Source: a virus
IMG/VR virus record: IMGVR_UViG_3300009030_000016
Location: 1 to 26,102 of that record
DNA: 26,102 nt
Direction: 5' to 3' (one strand)
The stretch's first letter is position 1. The number at the start of each line of letters is the position of its first letter. The position numbers and the translations under genes are program-made. Of the stretch, positions 22,375-26,102 are shown piece by piece. The notes beneath the pieces were generated by a model. It was not told the DNA's origin. It did not search any database and worked only from the letters and a program-made list of their open reading frames with translations.

Positions 22375-25300
22375 ATGCCCGCTCGCTTCGACACTACCGG
22401 CTCAGGAAAAGAAATGCGTCGAGACCTCCTCGGCCATGCTCAGTATGAGCCCAAGATGTTTCTCGGTGGAGACTCCATCATCGGATGGGAGGCCACCTAC
22501 ACGCCCCCGGAGCTTAGCTTTTGGGGCGTTGTCACTCACGACAAGCAGATCAACGCTGCCTTGACGGAGAGTGGCAACCTCGCCACTTGGATGTTCAACA
22601 CATTCCTTGACCCTCTGGTCCCCGGTGACCAGAGGTTCGTGGGCCTTGGCCCCGGCATGCTCATGCGAGCAGCGAACCCGGAGAAGGATGAAACGATCAG
22701 TGGGTGGAAACTCCTCAGCCGACAGATTTCCCCCGTCCAGAACGTGGCCGACATCGACCAACGAATCGAGTTCAGGGATGAGGACTTCAACGCTGAGGAA
22801 GCCACCAACCGCTGGATGAATGAAGGCAACAACGGACAGCTTCTCAAGATGGCACGGGAAGAGGGCTTCGACCTCGAAGGCATGCTTCGGGAAACCCGCA
22901 ACCTGAACCACTTCGTCCACACACAGAACCTCATCTTCACCCACGCGAGGGCGTGGCAGAACATCCGTGCGTGGGAGGATAAGGCTGGCCTGACGGCCAA
23001 GTGGACAAGCCGCGTGATGTCGCTGGCTACCAACTACCTCCTGACGGACCCCACGGTCGCCCCGTCCATGGTCCTCCCCTTCGGGTGGGCACGGGCACTC
23101 GGCAGTTCCGTCAAGATCGGGTCCAAGGTCATCCGCCTCACCGCTCCCATCGTGGGCGGGCAGAAGGCGTTGGCACTGGGCAAGGCGGCTGCCTCCCTGT
23201 CCCCGGAGGCGATGCACATCGGCCTCGCCACCCATGTAGGGCACCGGGCTGCGGTCGCTATCGAGATGGGCGTCTACGGAGGTGTCTTCGATGGGGCAGT
23301 GCAGGCCCAGCGTATGGAGCAGAGCGAGATTCTCTTCGACAACCCGGACTACCAACAGTCCTTCTCTTGGGGCGAGATGGGTCTCGCCGTTGGAGTGAGT
23401 GCCCTCGCGGGATTCGTCTTCGCGGGGCGTGGCACCCACAGCCTCAGGGAGGCCCGCAAGGCAGTGACAGAGGTGGCCGGGGGTGGCCCCCACTCTCCCA
23501 TCTCCCACTCCTTCGATAACGTCCCGGCCCAAGCACGGCTGGATCTCGCCAACGTCCGAGTACAGCGGGCCGCACAGGCGGTGCTGGGCTCGAAGGCTGG
23601 GGAGATTGGGCACTACCTTGACCCCACCCTACTCAGCGAGGTCGGGCTCACCCCCTTCCACATCGCTGTGGTGCTGGAGCAGTTGGCACGGGCTACCGCA
23701 GGACGTAACATATCCAAGGGTACTGTCATGCGAGTTCTAGCCGACCTCTTTACGGACGCGGCTGAGTCCCGTGCTACCCGCAACGTACTGGAGCAGACCT
23801 TCGCCACCGAGATCGAGAAGGCGGCACTGGCTAGGGCTCTCGCCCGTGCAGCCCGTGCCAACCCCAATGCCTCCAACATGGAGGTTCTGGACGCAGCTAA
23901 GCGACTGGTCCCGCAGGAGATCGAGAAGATCGAAGCGGAGATGCAGCGGCGGGCCGCACAGGTTATCCCCGCACAGACTACGGAGCTTGAGTATTGGCTC
24001 AACGAGTCCGTCGAAATTGCAGGCATTGCCCGCATCCGCAACCTCACGCAGGCTGAGCTTGACTACATGGCTGTCATCCGTGGCAAGCTCGCCTCACAGA
24101 ATTGGACGGACCCCTTCGAGGGCCTCGCCTCCCAAATCAGCCAACGCTGGACGGACGGCTCCATATTCTCCCCGCTCCGTGCCCGCACAGGTACACCCCT
24201 CTCCAAGGCCATGACCAAGATCCTCTCGGAGGAAGAGGCTGTGGCTAAGGCGGTCAACGACCACATTCAGTTTGGTGGGGCCGATCTGAAGAAGACCATC
24301 ACCAACGCCCGTGCTCGTTTGCGTCGGGCGAAGAAGTCCTTCGACAAGCTCGCCGGTGAAATACCCCCGGACACTATCGCCACTGTTCCTGCATCCGAGC
24401 TTACCCGCAGTGTGCGTAAGCTGATGCTCAAATGGGCGGCAGATCCCCCGAAGACAGTTCGGGCAAGGCAGCAGGCCCTTCAGGAACTGATGGACGGTAA
24501 CGACTTCGGGGAGACAATCCTTATTGAGGATGTCTCCTTCCTCGGTCGGCTCGTCGCGGGCTGGGGCGGTGGACGGTTCCTCCGCTCTATCGCCACGGCT
24601 GGCACCGGGATGGATCAGACCATCCGGTCCACCCTCGGCATGCTGCGGGAGATCGCCCATGAGTTCGACAACGCGAAACTGCGAATGGGGGATCTTGACC
24701 CCACCCGCTTGGCGGTCCACCGGACCATTCAGGATCTACAGAACGACCTAGCCGTCCGTACCTCCGAGATACTGGACGAGCTTGGACGCCTGCACCACGC
24801 GGGCAAGTGGGGAAACTCTTTCTTCCACTACCCCACCTACATCAAGAAGAGGGCAGCCTTCGACAAGGAAGTCATCCGCCACATAGCGGACGACACCTTC
24901 ACCTCCACTGACGCCGATGTCATGCGGGTGGCTGAACTCTGGCTGAAGCACTCTGAAGAGATTGCCGATGTCGGCCAAGCGGTGGGCACCCTGCCCAACC
25001 GTATCAAGGGCCGCAAGTTCTTCCCCCGTCGCTGGAACGTGGGCGTCATCGCCAAGGATGAGCAAGCATTCATCAACGACCTCACCGCCCACTTCGAGGC
25101 AAGGTGGGAACTGTCTGATGATATCCATCTGGATACCCTCGTTGCCATGAACGTAGCTTTCCGCGACATCGGGCAAGACGGAGAACTCAAGGGGTGGATA
25201 ATCCAAGGCCGCAAAGGAACAACCCGATCCCTCAAGCGTAAAGAGCTAAAGGCTTTGGGTGTTGACGAAGGGGACTATAATACAGCATTGCGTACTATAG

Positions 25301-26102
25301 ACCCGGAAGACGGGTTCACCCCGCTGAGCCGTTCCGCTAAGGACGCGGCTGCCCGGCTGCAAGGCTCCGACGCCTTCGAGCAACTACCGAACGGCAAGAT
25401 CAAGAGGACGCATCACGGGTCACCCCGATCCGAGGGCGACCGGGCCATCGAGGAATCAGTGTGGAGCAACCCCGCTCTGCACAAGTACCTCGACTTCCGG
25501 TTTGCTAACGGCGTCCACCAATACATGAACAGCACCGCGATGCGTATTACGAATACGGCCCGCCACCAACAGCGGTGGGGCATCCCCGGCCTGACCATGG
25601 AGGAGACTCTCGACTTCATTGAAATCAAGTTGGCCTCTCTCCCCGGTACGAACATGACCAAGGATGAGTGGCGGGTTGGCATCAACACCCTACGGGAGAA
25701 GCTGCACCTCGCTGAGGGGCGGCTCCCCACCCTGCGGGACCACACCAACAAGTTCCAAGAGTTCCTCTCCGCTACCGCCAACGCTGCTGCCGGTGCCCTC
25801 TACGGGTCCGGTATCGGGCAGGCGGTGCTGTCCACCGAGGTGGCTCAGGCCATCATGTCCCGGCTCAACGTGCGTCCTGATGTCCTCGTTCAGAGGACCA
25901 TGGGCATCTTCAAGAGCTTGGGGCGGGGCAAGGAGATGCGAGCGAACATGCAGGCTCTTGGCCTGACCGTCCGACAGTACCGACTCCACACGCTGGAGCG
26001 TCTGACAGGCGGTGCTGCCCACTCCGAGGGCTTCCAGTTCGCCATCGTGCCGAAGCTGCTGGGTCCTTGGATGGACGTTTGGGAGCAGTTCAGGGGCCGC
26101 AC
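22375..26102 (+). CDS. internal virion protein, T7 gp16-like (3' end beyond window)
   Basis: The frame is open from ATG 22375 to the window edge, 1242 complete codons (T7 gp16 is 1318). AAGGAA precedes the ATG. The body is long and helical, with a hydrophobic stretch about residues 335-350 (MGLAVGVSALAGFVFAG) and another near 230-245. The T7 protein carries a lytic transglycosylase domain at its N-terminus. I do not find the usual ES...NP...GLMQ-type motif in the part visible here. By order and size it is the gp16 equivalent, the main DNA-translocating ejection protein. A different large virion protein remains possible. Confidence 0.7.
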   Translation, partial: MPARFDTTGSGKEMRRDLLGHAQYEPKMFLGGDSIIGWEATYTPPELSFWGVVTHDKQINAALTESGNLATWMFNTFLDPLVPGDQRFVGLGPGMLMRAANPEKDETISGWKLLSRQISPVQNVADIDQRIEFRDEDFNAEEATNRWMNEGNNGQLLKMAREEGFDLEGMLRETRNLNHFVHTQNLIFTHARAWQNIRAWEDKAGLTAKWTSRVMSLATNYLLTDPTVAPSMVLPFGWARALGSSVKIGSKVIRLTAPIVGGQKALALGKAAASLSPEAMHIGLATHVGHRAAVAIEMGVYGGVFDGAVQAQRMEQSEILFDNPDYQQSFSWGEMGLAVGVSALAGFVFAGRGTHSLREARKAVTEVAGGGPHSPISHSFDNVPAQARLDLANVRVQRAAQAVLGSKAGEIGHYLDPTLLSEVGLTPFHIAVVLEQLARATAGRNISKGTVMRVLADLFTDAAESRATRNVLEQTFATEIEKAALARALARAARANPNASNMEVLDAAKRLVPQEIEKIEAEMQRRAAQVIPAQTTELEYWLNESVEIAGIARIRNLTQAELDYMAVIRGKLASQNWTDPFEGLASQISQRWTDGSIFSPLRARTGTPLSKAMTKILSEEEAVAKAVNDHIQFGGADLKKTITNARARLRRAKKSFDKLAGEIPPDTIATVPASELTRSVRKLMLKWAADPPKTVRARQQALQELMDGNDFGETILIEDVSFLGRLVAGWGGGRFLRSIATAGTGMDQTIRSTLGMLREIAHEFDNAKLRMGDLDPTRLAVHRTIQDLQNDLAVRTSEILDELGRLHHAGKWGNSFFHYPTYIKKRAAFDKEVIRHIADDTFTSTDADVMRVAELWLKHSEEIADVGQAVGTLPNRIKGRKFFPRRWNVGVIAKDEQAFINDLTAHFEARWELSDDIHLDTLVAMNVAFRDIGQDGELKGWIIQGRKGTTRSLKRKELKALGVDEGDYNTALRTIDPEDGFTPLSRSAKDAAARLQGSDAFEQLPNGKIKRTHHGSPRSEGDRAIEESVWSNPALHKYLDFRFANGVHQYMNSTAMRITNTARHQQRWGIPGLTMEETLDFIEIKLASLPGTNMTKDEWRVGINTLREKLHLAEGRLPTLRDHTNKFQEFLSATANAAAGALYGSGIGQAVLSTEVAQAIMSRLNVRPDVLVQRTMGIFKSLGRGKEMRANMQALGLTVRQYRLHTLERLTGGAAHSEGFQFAIVPKLLGPWMDVWEQFRGR

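Noticed and set aside
22402-23613. 403-codon frame on the - strand
   Set aside because: It lies wholly inside the gp16-like gene. In GC-rich DNA with G/C-ending codons, the opposite strand often lacks stops. No ribosome site and no recognisable motif; every confident gene in the window is on the + strand.

Overview
This window is part of a lytic, T7-like podophage genome (Autographivirales-type gene order). All genes I accept are on the + strand. The DNA is GC-rich, roughly 60% by eye, and most codons end in G or C. The host cannot be named from the sequence; the gene set (A-family polymerase, RusA, ATP-dependent ligase, dNMP kinase) recalls phages of aquatic proteobacteria. No integrase, repressor, RNA polymerase, lysis gene or terminase lies in the window, so it covers the middle of a genome.

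Replication block (about 1-9256). After two tiny or small unknown genes come a gp2.5-type ssDNA-binding protein, a RusA-type Holliday junction resolvase, a gp4-type primase-helicase, a small unknown gene and a gp5-type DNA polymerase. Two unknown genes follow, then ATP-dependent DNA ligase, a dNMP kinase, a 38-residue Cys/His miniprotein and a gp6-type 5'-3' exonuclease. A possible permuted NlpC/P60-like protein and two small overlapping unknown genes end the block. Most neighbours share start/stop overlaps (ATGA, GTGA, TGATG), so translation is probably coupled.

Capsid block (9267-13856). Portal (gp8-like) and scaffold (gp9-like) are followed by a 358-base non-coding leader with hairpins, a direct repeat and a strong ribosome site. 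Then come the major capsid protein (gp10-like), a 200-residue unknown protein and a near-perfect intrinsic terminator with a UUCG loop. Leader plus terminator mark off the capsid genes much as phi10 and T-phi do in T7.

Tail and ejection block (13870 to the end). A 616-residue fibre-like protein with nested repeats comes first, in an unusual place. It is followed by a 63-residue gene, tail tubular protein A (gp11-like), a 34-residue lysine-rich miniprotein and tail tubular protein B (gp12-like). Three probable internal virion proteins end the window (gp14-, gp15- and gp16-like, the last cut off by the window edge).

The observation I rate highest is just upstream of the ligase. A 22-codon reading frame with a very strong ribosome site encodes a copy of the first 13 residues of the ligase. 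The two copies differ almost only synonymously in their core, and the frame ends on the ligase start codon.
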